NCBI GenBank assembly: GCA_029706075.1
Contig: JAINUG010000195.1
Location: 1,596,001 to 1,660,000, forward strand
Origin: Aldrovandia affinis
Taxonomy: Eukaryota; Chordata; Actinopteri; Notacanthiformes; Halosauridae
DNA length: 64,000 nucleotides
Direction of reading: 5' to 3'
Shown: in pieces, positions 35,901 to 48,655 of the stretch
Layout of the letters: each line of letters begins with the position of its first letter
Position numbering within the stretch: position 1 is the stretch's first letter
Position numbers and translations under genes: made by a program
Notes under the pieces: generated by a model
Seen by the model: only the letters and a program-made list of their open reading frames with translations
Databases searched by the model: none
What the model was told of the DNA's origin: nothing

Positions 35901-38900
35901 GCGAACCCCCGTCCCTGACTGGTGTCGCCATGCAAACAAACAGTGTGCAACGAGGCGAAACCAGGGGCAGTTGGCCCAGGTTCTGGAAGGGCCTTAATTC
36001 CACACCATTGACAAATTCCACCATTGTCTCTTGTCAAAAACCGGCAATTGCCGGACTCTTTGGAATGCAAGGTATGCCTTTCATTCTTCTTTGACCCAAG
36101 CAAGTCACCGAGAGAGGAACTCATTGAGAGATCGGATGAAACTAAAAGAGCCTCCTATGCTTTGTCTTCCAGTCCTAACCCCGCGAAAGCGAAGACGTGG
36201 CGATGCTCATTCACGTGTGTGCGCCCTGCGCTCCCTCTCAGATGGTCCCAGTCCAAACCTGCCACATCACTCCACACGTCCACAGGGTTTTACCGTGGTA
36301 TAACACACAACGCACAGAAAGCAAACATTCGCTCTGTTTATACCCGAACCATGAATTCAGAAATTATACTGATTATTCATATCTTAAATCCAAAATTGTT
36401 ATGTATTATTCAATATTTCTCCCATCCTGACTATCTAAATGCAATTATGCGCTGGCCTTGGGAGCCACAGAGGTCAAATGTAGGTCGAATGAAGGCACGT
36501 TGACAGTGTTAAGTTGACAGTTTTCCAAGCCAGAACGCTTGCAGATGAGCTTCCGGCCTTTCGCTGGAAATGTATGCAACTGAATGAATAAAAAGTCGGA
36601 TAATTCTCATTCTCATTTCCATCGCGATGACAAGAATTATATTTTTAATTCTGTAAAATGTAATCTCTGCACATCCCAATCCTCTTAAACTAAGCCCCGG
36701 GCACATTTCACTGCTCCTCTCCCCCCAACACATCTGCTGCACACTTCTCACAAGGCCACGTGGCCACACTGATAAAGCCTTCATGCACACAATCACAAGA
36801 ACAACCCAGCCACCGCACTGCAATACAACACAGGAGCAAACCAAGCAGGCTATCGCACGACCACGATACGGATTAAACAACGTAGACTGCATAGAGAAGC
36901 ACTGAAATACCACCAAGCTCGTTTTCAAACTGGGGTCGTTCTAGAAATCAGAGTTGCTGGCGAACCGCCGACAGTAGCCGTTTCCCAGAGAGTTGCTGTC
37001 CAAAAGCATATCCACAAATCTCACCTTCTCACCTCTCACACAGCTGATAACCTGACCAGAATCTCACAGGATATATATTACCCACTATTGTGAGGAAAAT
37101 CGAATGCATCTTCTTCCAATTCAATTCTGAAGTCTGCTTCAGGAGGAATGACCACACAGCAGCACTCGTAACCATCTAATGCCCATAACGCATATCTGCC
37201 TCACGTTCATCTAAATAAGTAATGTTGGATGTCTGCACAGAAAGGTAAAAAATATCAAAAATTCCTTCACTTAATTTCACATTTAGGAATTTGAGCACAG
37301 TCCAGGACCTGTGCTTTACTGAAGAGATTAGGCAGCTTTCAAAAAGTTCAAGTGACAGCGAGGCCATATCTCCATATCTCCATCGCATTTGAAATCTGAG
37401 CCACTCAACCCCCCCCGCCCCAACTTGGCTTACTGAGAGCAATTAAGGGTACCTTCAAATTGCAATCTGTTCTCTGGTATGCTGCACTGGATCGATTCCA
37501 GAAGTGAATTATTTTCTTTGGGAGCACAGAATGTCTAAGCGTGCCAAAATTTGGATACAGGTCATGTGATGCAGTCATGTGATCAGTGGAACAGCACTGG
37601 ACACCCAGGGCACTTACAGAATTAGCTGAGGCCATAATTTCTTTTCCACTTTTGTACAGTCCCCTGCGCCTCTTCTGAGAGCGCTGGCCTGAAGCAGTTC
37701 ACTGATCCTTCCAAAAAACGACAAAAAAACCAGTGTTTCTGTGCAAAAACAGATGCACTTTTATACTTTCATCTCCCCCATATAGCTAAAAGGTATTCCG
37801 TTTATCCTTCTCTCTGTTGTCACTCCCCTGCCAATTTTCAAAACAAACAACTCCTCCTTTAGTACCTGCCAAAATAAATGCAACACTCGCTGCCAACAGT
37901 GACGTGGCAACAGCCATGACCGGCAGCGCTTCACTCCCATAACCTCATCCCCTGAGCCAGCTTACACAAGACAAGGCCACCTCAGCAAGTGCGCCCGGAT
38001 TCATCAGGTTACGCACGTCATCTGGGACCAGATTCTAGGCAAGTGCACCAGGACTCGCTCTGCAATACAGTTTGGGTTTAGATGGCACAAATTAATCAAT
38101 ACCTCTACAGTGTAAATGTAGAAATGAGTGTGTGGAAGCACTTTGAGTGACACTGAAGGCATGTATACAGCTAATGTTGTTTTGTCAACCGCACATCCAT
38201 GTGTATATATACAGTACACACATCTGTTCCTTAGCCGACAGATGAGTTGCACATACTGTACAGGAGAGGAAAAAAGCCTTGCGCACACACACTCTCGGAA
38301 TAATGTTCATTATGCTGCCCAGGTTATTAATATCAGGATACACGGTCACATTTTTCAATTAAGTTGCCTTTTCTTTCCATCTATCCTACTTCCATTGTTT
38401 GTGGTGGTAGCTGTAGCTGCGTGTAAATTAAATAAAACCTGGCGCTTACGCTCTTGCCACAGCTCAATAAATCCCTAATCTTCCGCTTCTGCCCGCTGTG
38501 TATTTCCATCTTGGCACTCACACGCTTCACATTGAATCTTTATTATTACATATATTACATTACATTCTTGTATTCCAGCTTGCTGCTTTTTTGGAGGCAC
38601 AGGACTTAGTTTAACGATTATTAAGTGCAGGAAATCCCTCACTGCTTGTGAAACACAGCACTTGCTGAATAACTGGTTAACAATCGTATAGGTTTGTAAT
38701 ATTATAATTTTGTATTTTACTTTAACAGACGGATATCAGAAGTGGCACTTCAATTTAAGTCAACCCACTAATATTAACTTTTAAAAACTGTAAGGTCTGG
38801 ATATATGTACAGTAGATGGACAAGCGCAATACAGACAGCATAACCTGGGCTTGCTTTTGTATCTATGGGGATCACCTGCCATGAAAATACCATGGTAGGT

Positions 38901-39479
38901 ATGAGTCTCCATAAAGTTACACACCTGCAGAGTTTGCTACCACTCTCTGAGCTTGGCTTGGTCTCCCACAGACCTATGCAATCACAACACACAAAAACGC
39001 ACTCAAAGTTGCTGAGCGTCCCAGCCAGCAGCCGCACACAATCCAGGCGGACGTGCGGAAACCAATTACGCTTAAACGGCGTTGAAAGTGAGCAATCAAT
39101 TAGCGATCCAAAAAAGTGTCAAATCGGTCCTAACAACTGAACCGTGGTCTGGACGGGCTGCGATTGCCGTCCCTCCCCGTGCGTCTGGAGGGAGAGACTT
39201 CAGCGCTCCTGCGTGGGGCTAACGAGTCCACATGTGCTCGACAGACCAGGAAAATGTTGGGCTACCCAACGATCACGCAAAAAAAAGTAAGCACAAAAGT
39301 AGATCTTAGTCACACCCTGGTGGAAAGTGCAGCGATTGTCAACTGAGGATTTAAAAACGCTGCACGAAGCCCCTCACCAAGCCATCGTAAAAAGAGGCTT
39401 CCTGCATTCAGGGCTCTGGGGTTTGTTTTGGTCCTCCCCGGACCCTGGGCTGAATTCCCCCGTCATCAATCAGCATTAA
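32913..39479. other. Long unique intronic stretch without recognised features
   Basis: About 6.5 kb of mostly unique AT-rich DNA with only short A runs (for example near 35376-35397). A Tc1-TIR-like phrase, ACCTGCCAAAATAAATGCAA, occurs near 37865 without a supporting partner. I found no exon with convincing splice sites and no domain in the small open frames, such as those near 36.0-36.5 kb. Confidence 0.45.
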
Positions 39480-40200
39480 GCCACTTTACTGTACGACCGC
39501 GCTCCGATTGAGCCCCTGCGCAGTTGCTAGTAGCAACAGGGCACGGGATTGTCCCCCCCCCTCCCCTTCGCCGGGTAAAATAACAAGTCTAATAACTGGG
39601 GCTTATCGCATCCTGCACACGCAAGAATTTGAGACTGGAGAAGTGCTCTTTGAAAGGGCCCGGAGAGCCGGAGCCCAAAGCTGCAATTTGGGAGGCTGCT
39701 CTAAATACAGAGCACTCGTCCCGGCTTCCTACGGTCCACAACGCCCTCGCTACGGGTCGCAAGCGCTGGCTTGTTTGAGGAGGGGGGGGCGGGGGGTAGC
39801 AGGCAGGGGAGCGACCCTTTAACTTTGAGTCAACTCTCCTCTGAGCTCAGGAGAACGGATTTAGTGCAAGTGTGCGTAGCACCAAGCTCTGTTAACAAAC
39901 AGAATAAATAAATGAGAAATCCGCTTGATGCAGGAGATGCGTACAGTACAGGAGAAGGGGTGTGGACAGAATCGGCGCAGTCTAACACGGCGGGGTCTGA
40001 TCGGACACTTTGGTATGAAAGGGGAAACGCAGAGCGATCGGCGCATCCTCCTTACCCTGACGGAGCTGGTTCATCCTGGAGGAACGGTCTTCAGAGAGCG
40101 CGCATGGTAATCCTGCAGACGGCCGCCCACAGCCGGGGGTCTCCGAGACGACCGAGTTTACATCCACAGAGCGACGCAGCGCACAACACCACGGCACCTC
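39480..40200. other. CpG-richer unique block next to the CT tract
   Basis: GC-rich unique sequence with many CpGs. It includes GTTGCTAGTAGCAAC (39523-39537), a palindrome like an RFX X-box half-site pair. It could be regulatory; no exon or transcription start could be supported. Confidence 0.3.
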
Positions 40201-40249
40201 TTCCTCTCCACCTCGCTCGCCTCTCTGGCTCGTTCTGTCACGCTGCCTC

Positions 40250-40353
40250 TCCTCCCTCTCTCTCTCTCTCTCATTCACTCCCTTCCCCTTTCTCCGCCTC
40301 TCTCTCCCTCGCGTTCTGTCGCTCTCCCATTCATCCCCTTCCCCTCCCTCTCC

Positions 40354-40407
<54 letters not shown>

Positions 40408-40503
40408 CTCTCTCTCGCTCTCTCTCTCGCTCTCTCCTGCTCTCTCATTCACTCCCTTCCCCTTTCTCTGCCTCTCTCCCTCTCTCTCTCGCTCTGTCTC
40501 CCT

Positions 40504-40556
<53 letters not shown>

Positions 40557-40592
40557 TGCCTCTCTCTCTCTCTCTCTCTTTCTCTCTCACCG
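40250..40592. repeat. (CT)n polypyrimidine tract, about 340 bp
   Basis: CTCTCT arrays with CCTCTCC and CATTCACTCCCTTCCCCTTT blocks; the latter recurs at about 40264 and 40447, so the tract itself is partly duplicated. Pyrimidine on +, purine on the nckap5 sense strand. Confidence 0.96.
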
Positions 40593-40694
40593 ATTTCACC
40601 AGACTCAGCCTCTGGGACGTTTAACATGTGTTCAGCGAGGGGGGGCTGCCTTTGAAGATGGCCCTATCCTCTGAGAGGGGGCGGAGAGGGTGTG

Positions 40695-40712
40695 TGTGTG
40701 TGTGTGTGTGTG
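40695..40712. repeat. Short (GT)n microsatellite
   Basis: GTGTGTGTGTGTGTGTGT within a G-rich linker between the CT and GA tracts. Confidence 0.85.
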
Positions 40713-40773
40713 CCCGTGGGTATGAGGGGGTTGAGCAGCACTTACTCACAATGCTTATGACAGGGACCTATTG

Positions 40774-40985
40774 AGAGATGGAGATAAAGATAAAGAGAGA
40801 GGAGAGGGGGAGGAATAAGGAGAGAAAGAGTCCGAGAGGAGTGCAGGAACAGGGAGGGAAAGTGGGATGGGGAAGAAAAGAAGAGGGAGAGGAAGAGCCA
40901 GTAGAAGGAATAGAGAGAAAGAAACAGAGGGAAAGAGAGAAAGAAAGAAAGAGAGAATGAGGAAGAGAGAAGTACAGAGCGATAC
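40774..40985. repeat. (GA)-rich polypurine tract, about 210 bp
   Basis: Purine-rich on the + strand (GAGAGAGGAGAGGGGGAGGA, AAAGAGAGAAAGAAAGAAAG). Opposite strand bias to the CT tract 180 bp to the left. Confidence 0.9.
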
Positions 40986-41494
40986 GGAGGCGAGAGGGAG
41001 AAGGGCCACTGGCCGCAGACCGACAGAGCTCCGTCCGATCTGCCACGATCACAGTGAGCCTCGGCTGAAGGGCTCAAAGCACACAACCCTGCATGGGATG
41101 GGGGGGGGACCCCGTCTATTGTCTCCACCACCCCCAAATAGGGCCACAGTGAAAAGGGGGCGGCAGCCAGGGGGGTGAAAGGGGAATTAAGAGGCTCCTG
41201 GATACTGCAGCCTTGGTGAACAAGGAGAGCCTAGTACCCAATCACTGCCACTTTGCTCGGCATCCTCCGCCACTAATGTACCGAATGAACAATCACACTA
41301 ATCAGATTAGCAATTTGAGGTGAAGGGAGCACCTCAAGGGTCACTTTGGAATGAATGAAACCGAAGTTCCACTGAAAGGCAGATGGATACGGGTGGGTTA
41401 TTTTTTTTTTGTTGTTGTTGTTTTTTACAGTAGTTTTACTTTATTGCATGCAACAGACACAAGCATGTGTTGCCTTCTTTTGAAACCGCATTTT

Positions 41495-41592
41495 AGACGT
41501 GGGACTGAAGTTGGTAGAGCACAGCGTTGGCCTGGGACTGGGATCATATACTGAAAAATGCCTGTGCATTTTGCAGTTACAAATTGTAAATG
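41495..41592 (+). mobile_element. Decayed tRNA-derived SINE, family A
   Basis: Keeps AGTTGGTAGAGCACAGCGTT of the head and ATCATATACTGAAAAATGC, but the B box and tail hairpin are eroded. Confidence 0.6.
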
Positions 41593-43121
41593 GTGTATAT
41601 TCTTTAGATTGTTGATTGTTTTGACAGTTGGACGTTCTTTAGATTGTTGACAGTGCAATTCAGTTTTTAATCTTCACGGATTATGGTCCAGTGAGCTCAT
41701 CATTAAACATCCATGTTTATCGCCAACATCTTGGAAATAAATCGTTCAAAGCTTTCCCCTCCCAGCTATTTCCACATAACACTTTTTCAGCTTCGTTAGC
41801 AACGTCCAAAGTCTCAGACCAAAACGGTGTGCACTTAATAAATGCAGCGGATTCATAAGCAAATGTTTATTCATGGTGAAACTAATTTGATTTCCAAAAG
41901 CAGGTGGTCACCAATTGAGCTTTTGTTCTCCCACCAAACTGGAAAGATAGATGAACGGAATATGAGTCAATATGCCGCAGCAGGCTAGCCTTGAGGGATG
42001 ATCGCGTGGCATAATCATGAAATATTGAGAAGTCGACTTGCTTTTAATTTGATCAATGGCCCCGTTTTCCTTACATTGAGGCATGGACATCATTTTTCTG
42101 GACGGCAAAGTGACGCCGAAACCAAGTTACAAAAACAAAAGGACAAATCTCGACCTTGACGACCCAGCTGCCAACGGCGAACGAAAAATTGAAATCCACC
42201 TCGATATGATTCAACACAAAGCTTGCCCTCAGAAACATGAAATTGTCATAAGGTTTATTATTATTATTTGAAACCTTTCGGATTGAAAATCAAGCCCACA
42301 ATTCTCGGAATCATAATATATACATTTGGATCCTTATCTTTGCCTTTAGATCCCTCTGTAACAAAGGCATTGATCTTCTGATTCCAGTGCCATCGCTGCT
42401 CCCTTGAATCCACCTAGGCTTGAATCATTTTACGGTTCATTTCTGAAATATGTCTCGCCCTTAAAAACGTCACCCAAACATAAATTGATGCATTTGACGA
42501 GCCCAGTGAAGGCCCAGGCTCTTGCAGATAGAAGGGGCCCCTCTCACTCAGGTAATTTAGTGATGGCACACTGGCAGATTAATCCAATTGCTAGTAAAAC
42601 ACCAAACGAAAGCCCAGGTTGATGTCTATACATCATGTTCTCTCTCCACTGACGATCGCCAATTGTTTATCAGACACCCTCCTTGCTCGAAGAATCTTCC
42701 GCTGCAGGTATATTCCACACATTTCCTCTTCGTTACAGCTGGTTATTTACTGAAGCGGTTAACTTCATTGTTCATTGAAGGACACCACAGCAGGAACCCA
42801 CAAGAGAATCCCCAGAATGCAACCGTTGTGTTAAAAGACCCTCCCTCCCTTGCAGAACCACAGTGCACTGCCACCCACTACCTGACAAAATCTGCAGGCT
42901 GCTCTGGGAGCCCAGGGCTTACGGTGGAGTTTGCATTGTCTAGTGCCAGTGCCTGATCCGCTGGACTCATTAGGACCTGCTGCTTATCACACTGCAGGGG
43001 GGCAGGTGACAGACTCCTGTGTTTGGAAACATACGTGTGCCCCCACATAGCCGGCTGCATGAGAGAGTCAGAGAGAGGCAGGGAGGTGGTGCCAAGGGCA
43101 GTAGTGGGTGGATGGGGGGGA

Positions 43122-43350
43122 TTACATTTACATTTACATTTGAGGTATTTAGCAGACGCTCTTATCCAGAGCGACTTACACAGTTTACATTTCTTTTACA
43201 TACAATCCATTTATACAGTTGGATATTTTTACTGAAGCAATTCAGGTTAAGTACCTTGCTCAAGGGTGCAACAGCAGTGCCCCACCTGGGAATTGAACCT
43301 GCAACCTCTGAGTTACAAGCCCTGCTTCCTAACCACTACACTACACTGCC
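43122..43350 (-). mobile_element. tRNA-derived SINE, family V-like, full length
   Basis: Minus strand: GGCAGTGTAGTGTAGTGGTT, B-box GCAGGTTCAATTCCCAGG, GAGCAAGGTACTTAACCTGA, then TCGCTCTGGATAAGAGCG and three ATGTAA repeats at the 3' end. One of the best-preserved copies; boxes and hairpin are intact. Confidence 0.92.
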
Positions 43351-43429
43351 AGGGAGAATCACTGCCGACAGACACACTCCTGGCTGTTCTTTTCCAGTTC
43401 GGCTGGACCGAGGCTGGCGTGTCCTCCGT

Positions 43430-44035
43430 GCCGTTTCCCTCTGCCCCGGTTCTCGAACGCCATCCGTAGCGGTGACTCGCCGTTATTCGCACCGAGCGTC
43501 CCACGTCAAAAACGTTAACGGGACATCAGAGACGGCTCCCACTTTAGTCGGACCGGTTTACCGCCACGTCTAAAAAAATACGCAAATTTCAATTACACGC
43601 CCACCTCCTGACAGGCCGTGTGCGCTGCGTGACCGCGAGCGAACGTTCAGCGTACCTCCGCCTGTGTTGTGTAACGTGATGGCCCCCGGGGCGCGCTGGG
43701 CCAGTTTGGGCCAGCCCTAGCAGCGCCACCCTGGATCTAGTGCATGTGATGGTGATCTGTGCCCCCCCCCCCCGCCCCCCTCCCTCCCTCCCTCCCTCCC
43801 CCGAGCTCGGGACAGTACGCACGCCCAGCCTTGTGATCGCCGCGACGCACGCTAATGCAATTACATAACCCCAGAGAGGGGCGATATCGAGTGCGCGGTG
43901 CAGCGCGTGTTATAGTGCAGTCCTGTCGCGTCTCATTACGCCGGCGGTTTGACGGGTCACGTCTGAGCGACTGCGCGCAGCACAAAGCCAACCAGGGGAT
44001 TCGCCGCAGGAAGTGCGGAAGAGAACCGCCAAAGA
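43430..44035. other. CpG-rich unique block with a C/CCCT tract
   Basis: Dense CpGs (for example GTGACCGCGAGCGAACG near 43630 and TCGAGTGCGCGGTGCAGCG near 43888). A 43764-43802 run of C13, C6 and four CCCT repeats is G-rich on the nckap5 sense strand. It may be a regulatory CpG block; no exon could be supported. Confidence 0.35.
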
Positions 44036-44177
44036 TGTCAAGGTATAAAAAAAAAAAAAAATTAAAGGTGATTTTTTGAGGGGGAATAAACCCATAAAAT
44101 ATGGCCTTTTTTTTTTTTTTTTTTTTTTAAAGGGGGCCTATAGCAAATAGCAAAAAAGGAATTCATTCATATGACTA

Positions 44178-44179
<2 letters not shown>

Positions 44180-44266
<87 letters not shown>

Positions 44267-44268
44267 GT
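44180..44268. repeat. (GT)n microsatellite
   Basis: About 44 uninterrupted GT units on the + strand, preceded by A and T homopolymer runs at 44047-44130. Confidence 0.98.
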
Positions 44269-45943
44269 AAAGCCAGCATAGCTTATATATCTATGCAGTA
44301 ATCTTACAGTGCTCAATTCTTTTTTAAACTGAAGAAAAAAACTCGTAAAACAATTATGGACTGAAATAAAAACGCCCCAACATCTGCCTCACATGCACAT
44401 TTTAGAATGTTTAACTTCCAGTGACCGGGAAACAATGTTAAAATGACATTTAATTATGTTACATTTTAAAAAACACATGCACATGAACAGCCAGTAAAAA
44501 GCCAATGCCATCAACTCCCAAACGTATAAACACACTTCTAAAATATTAAAAGCACCAGGATGCATTGCATTCGCACCACTTAAAACACTTTGTGTGGAAA
44601 TGTAGTGTGTACGGTTTAGAATGCTACAAATGGGGTTACTGATGTCGAGCCAAGTGGAGCGGACACCAGCGGTTTCTCTCAATCGCGTGACATCATAACG
44701 GAAGGGCAAACCCATTATCCGTTTTCCTTTGCGTTATCTAACCGGATGAGAATGTAACTTGAGCGGCTCTAAAAACAGCAGCCGCATCAGAAAGGGACGA
44801 TGGCGCCAAACCGAATCAGTCGTCAGTACGCACGACGGACGGCGCGTCATACTTGAGCTCGACTCGGCGATGAGGCAGAGGGCCGTGCTTCCGGACTAGT
44901 TTCTCTTGTGTGCGTCATTCCTCTCATCTGAATCGGATTGACGTGAATTTGACGTGGACATTGCAAACGCTCTTGCACCGATGTGGCTGGCAACTTCTGT
45001 GGTCTAAAGAGAACGGTCTGAAGTTCCATTTTGGCTCTGGATTGCCTGGAGGTCCCACTGACCTTGAGTGGAGCGTATTGAGAAATGTGCGTTTCTCCTC
45101 AAGGGCAAAGCGATCCTCCGGAAGGGTGCGGGTGAGCAGGAAAAGGACGCTGAATTAAAGCTAATCGCGCCCAGGCAAGCCCTCACTGATGACAAGCCAC
45201 AGTATATTTCTGAAAACCAAGCGTGAAGCTGCGACTAAGGAGGAAGTATTCATAAAAAGCTTCATAAATCGACTCCATTAAACACCAGCCAGCAGCACAT
45301 ACAAGACTTGGCACCGTGAACGTATGAACCACAAATCAAGGGCAGCTAATGGCGTTCACAACCGTCTGAGATCTGGACAGACGCCAGCATTCAGGAGGAC
45401 TCTGGATTCAACACTTCCTAGTGAACAGGTTTGCCACCTAATCAACCAGCTTGGCTTGGTTTAAGTGTGTGAAACTGTGGAGGAGAGAGGGGAAAAAAAA
45501 AAAAAAAAAAAAAAAAAACCAAACAACTTTCATAGGCACAATGTCATGTTCTACAGCTTTGGCTGCAGATAATGCGGTGCAAAGTAGCTTTAGCGCCAGC
45601 TCAAGCCAGCCAGCGGCACTAGTTCAATGGAAAAGGGGCACAAGAGCCCGCTTAGTCCAAATCCCAACAGTGTCACAAATGGGGAGCTTATAGAAATGCG
45701 TTTACCAGTAGGCAAGTGAGAACGTGGGTAAAATTCGCTGCGCAATGTGGAGTCGGATGAAGGAGCTGAGGGACACAGTATGGCACGAGCACGCAGGAGT
45801 CAAAACTTTATTAGGTGAAGGACATGCAGAACAGGCCCAAACAAGGAAGGACTGATCAGCTCAAATAAGGAAAGGCCTGGGCAAGGCGCTTTGGGAGCAT
45901 GTTGTCAAAAGGGGAACAATTTCTACAAGAGGGGAAGCGGTTC

Positions 45944-46094
45944 TCTGTGGCTCAGTTGGTAGAGCACAGCGTTGGCAACGCTTAGGTTGTGGGTTCAATC
46001 CCCACTGGGGCCACATATACTGAAAATGTATGCATTCACTACTGTAAGTTGCTTTGGATAAAAGCGTCTGCTAAATGGCATATGTTATATTATA
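45944..46094 (+). mobile_element. tRNA-derived SINE, family A, best copy
   Basis: GTGGCTCAGTTGGTAGAGCA with a foldable D arm, an anticodon-like loop in GCGTTGGCAACGC, and a perfect T arm GTGGG-TTCAATC-CCCAC. Then CACATATACTGAAAATGTAT, GTTGCTTTGGATAAAAGCG and CTAAATGGCATATG. The loop would place GGC (Ala) at the anticodon, suggesting a tRNA-Ala-like ancestor; the acceptor stem is not kept. Confidence 0.92.
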
Positions 46095-46479
46095 AGCGGC
46101 AAGGGAAGTCAAGGAAGTAAATCAGAAGAAATGCTATGAAGAAATAAGATTATGCATTTTAATTTGAAAGACAGTAAGAATCATGAAATCATGAAACCCC
46201 TTAATATCCTTAATATAAGAAGAAAAAACGAACAAAAAAAAAAAAAACAAGTAATCGATTTCCATCTACTTCAGAAATCCATTTAATTTCTCAGGGATGT
46301 GTGGCTTGGTGTGATGTGTCATTATGCAAGAAACTGCATTCTTTGAAGATCAAAAACATTCCCATAATGCTCCTTTCAATAGCAACAAAATCCTTTTTAG
46401 AAATGGTTTTGGAATAAATATTTATTATAACTTGTCTGGCAAATAGATTTTTAATCAATGTAGAGCTCCAAATCCCTCT

Positions 46480-46810
46480 CCCGGGAGGGCAGGTAAAGAT
46501 AGCACTGAGTGTATTAGGTCTCAGTTGAGCTTAGCGTTATCAAATTACTGAATTAGACGCCGGTCAACCGGGCCCATTAAACTTGTAAAACACATGACCT
46601 CCGCCCGAGCAGAGCCGAAATCCCTTCCTCCGGCGCTCCGAGGCCGCTGAGACTCAACGCTGCGGCGTCTGAATGTTATCGCCGTCATCGGGAGGGAGAG
46701 ACGGCCGCATATTCTCCTAGAGGATCAGGCCCTTTCATCTCCTGAGACGGCGGCTTTGGAGGCCAGACTCGTTCCGCTGTGGGATCAACGCCCTGCAGAA
46801 TCGCAAGCGG
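46480..46810. other. Candidate conserved non-coding element
   Basis: A unique, repeat-free block with phrases such as TTGAGCTTAGCGTTATCAAA and GAATGTTATCGCCGTCATCG, of higher GC than its surroundings. No splice sites or open frame suggest an exon. Inference from composition only. Confidence 0.3.
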
Positions 46811-47074
46811 ATTCCCCATCATCCCCAAAGACAAACTGCAGAATTATTATTATTATTTATTTATTTTTTTTTTACAATGCCCAAAAAATTACACAAAAAA
46901 TAATTAAATTAATGATTTAAATGATTAAATCGTTTTCTTATGCGTTCACCTATTACGAGAAAACCCATGTGTTTACAAACTTTTTCAGGATATTTCCCCC
47001 ATATGAGGAGAGCAGTTTTAAGGTTTCCTTTTGTAGCAAAAATAGGAGGCATAGTCCTCATTCAGCCATCAATC

Positions 47075-47165
47075 ACCCCACCTGCCCCCTTCCACCCCAC
47101 CCTACCCCACCCCACACCCCCCACCCTACCCCACCCCCCCCCCCCACCCCCTCACCACACCCATT
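47075..47165. repeat. C-rich tract with CCCTACCCC motifs
   Basis: CCACCCTACCCCACCCCACA followed by more C runs including C12. The complementary strand, which is nckap5 sense, has well over four closely spaced G runs of three or more. Confidence 0.9.
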
Positions 47166-47398
47166 CCAGTCCCCCAGGCTTCAGAGCCACACCCTACGGG
47201 CGCACATCATTGGCCAAGGGCAGCAACACTCAGGTGGGCCTGTGGAGGATCGTCCAGCAATGCCTCAGAGTTCTGGATGAAGGTCAATACTCCAAGGACG
47301 ATGTAAGCCAGATAAACTGCAACAGCCCTCCCATTAACTGCAATAATCCTCATAGTGACACTCATACGCTAGTAGCAAGCAGTCACTGAAGTGCAACG

Positions 47399-47510
47399 CG
47401 CACACACACACACACACACACACACAGCAGGTGCGCATACACACTGCGTGTGTCACAGAACGTCAGCAGGCAGTGTCAGCAAACATACAGCGCTTGTGTG
47501 TGTCTGCACT

Positions 47511-47546
<36 letters not shown>
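47399..47546. repeat. Two (CA)n microsatellites
   Basis: CA arrays at 47399-47427 and 47512-47545, separated by unique sequence containing CGTGTGTCACAGAACG. Confidence 0.95.
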
Positions 47547-47547
<1 letters not shown>

Positions 47548-48365
47548 GAATCTGCATTGTTCTCAGCCCAGTAAGGGGTGATTATAGACTGCCGCCTCCC
47601 AGTTTGGAAAGGGCATGTGACCTCTGCCCCAGTCCGTCATGCTGTTTAGTGTCCAAAAGCATCCATATGTTACTACAGACAGCACACCTGCACCTCTCTA
47701 CTGTGCTGAGAGGCCTAGGAGAAAGGCCAATCTGCCACGTACACAGACCCAAATCCTGGAACTTTCCACATCAGCCGATCCGGTACCATACGACGTTACC
47801 ACCACCATCTTTTTAACTGGAAAACCACCAGCAAACCATACGTGTTGAAAAGCTAAACCAGCATGACATAGGTTACTTGAAACGCAAAAAACCTATGTAC
47901 GGAGAGCACACATCGCATACGCAACAGAATTGACCTCAGAACTGCATCACACTGTGACTCAGTTTAAAGAGAAATGAAAATATCAATTATTGCATTAATA
48001 AGTCATTTTAACCAGAGAGAAGATTAGTACTAGTTAAACACAACAGTGTGTGAAAACAATTATTTGTAATAAACATAATTTGGGGCACATCTGGTAATAT
48101 GCATCTTGTGTCGACTGTCCCATGCCATGCAGGTGCAGTATCATATTATACACTGTTTGAATCTTTAGAAATGGCAAAGATTTCACGGATGGATTTGAAA
48201 CTGAAAGGATGGCCAACAAAAGGGAAGAGATTCAGGAGCGGAGACTCAGCTGACCCAAAGCGTGAAACTCATTTTTACAGTAGAGCCGTGTGAAGCATCT
48301 CGCCTGAATGCACAATGACAGGGTCCCACCCAAGACCCACTGGTACCGAATCCTGGGAGGAAGGA

Positions 48366-48429
48366 AGTGTGTGTGTGTGTGTGTGTGTGTGTGTCCTGGG
48401 ATGTGTATGTGAGTGTATGTGGGTGCCTG

Positions 48430-48480
<51 letters not shown>

Positions 48481-48588
48481 CTGACTGTGTGTGTGTGTGT
48501 GTGTGTGTGTGCCTGACTGTATGTGTGTGTGTGTGTGTGTGTGTGTGCATGGGTCTGACTGTGTGCGTGTATGCCTGTGTGTGCCTGA

Positions 48589-48623
<35 letters not shown>

Positions 48624-48655
48624 CATGCCTGTGTGTGCCTGACTGTGTGTGCCTG

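Noticed and set aside
36024-36503. 159-aa + strand frame
   Set aside because: No homology recognised, no splice-site context and no codon bias.
37861-37890. Possible Tc1 terminal repeat (ACCTGCCAAAATAAATGCAA)
   Set aside because: No partner end or transposase-derived sequence nearby.
39912-40655. Ser/Leu-rich 247-aa and Arg/Glu-rich 205-aa frames
   Set aside because: Direct translations of CT/GA simple sequence.
45944-46015. Genuine tRNA-Ala gene
   Set aside because: The D and T arms fold, but the acceptor stem is lost and the sequence continues into a SINE body and LINE-type tail.
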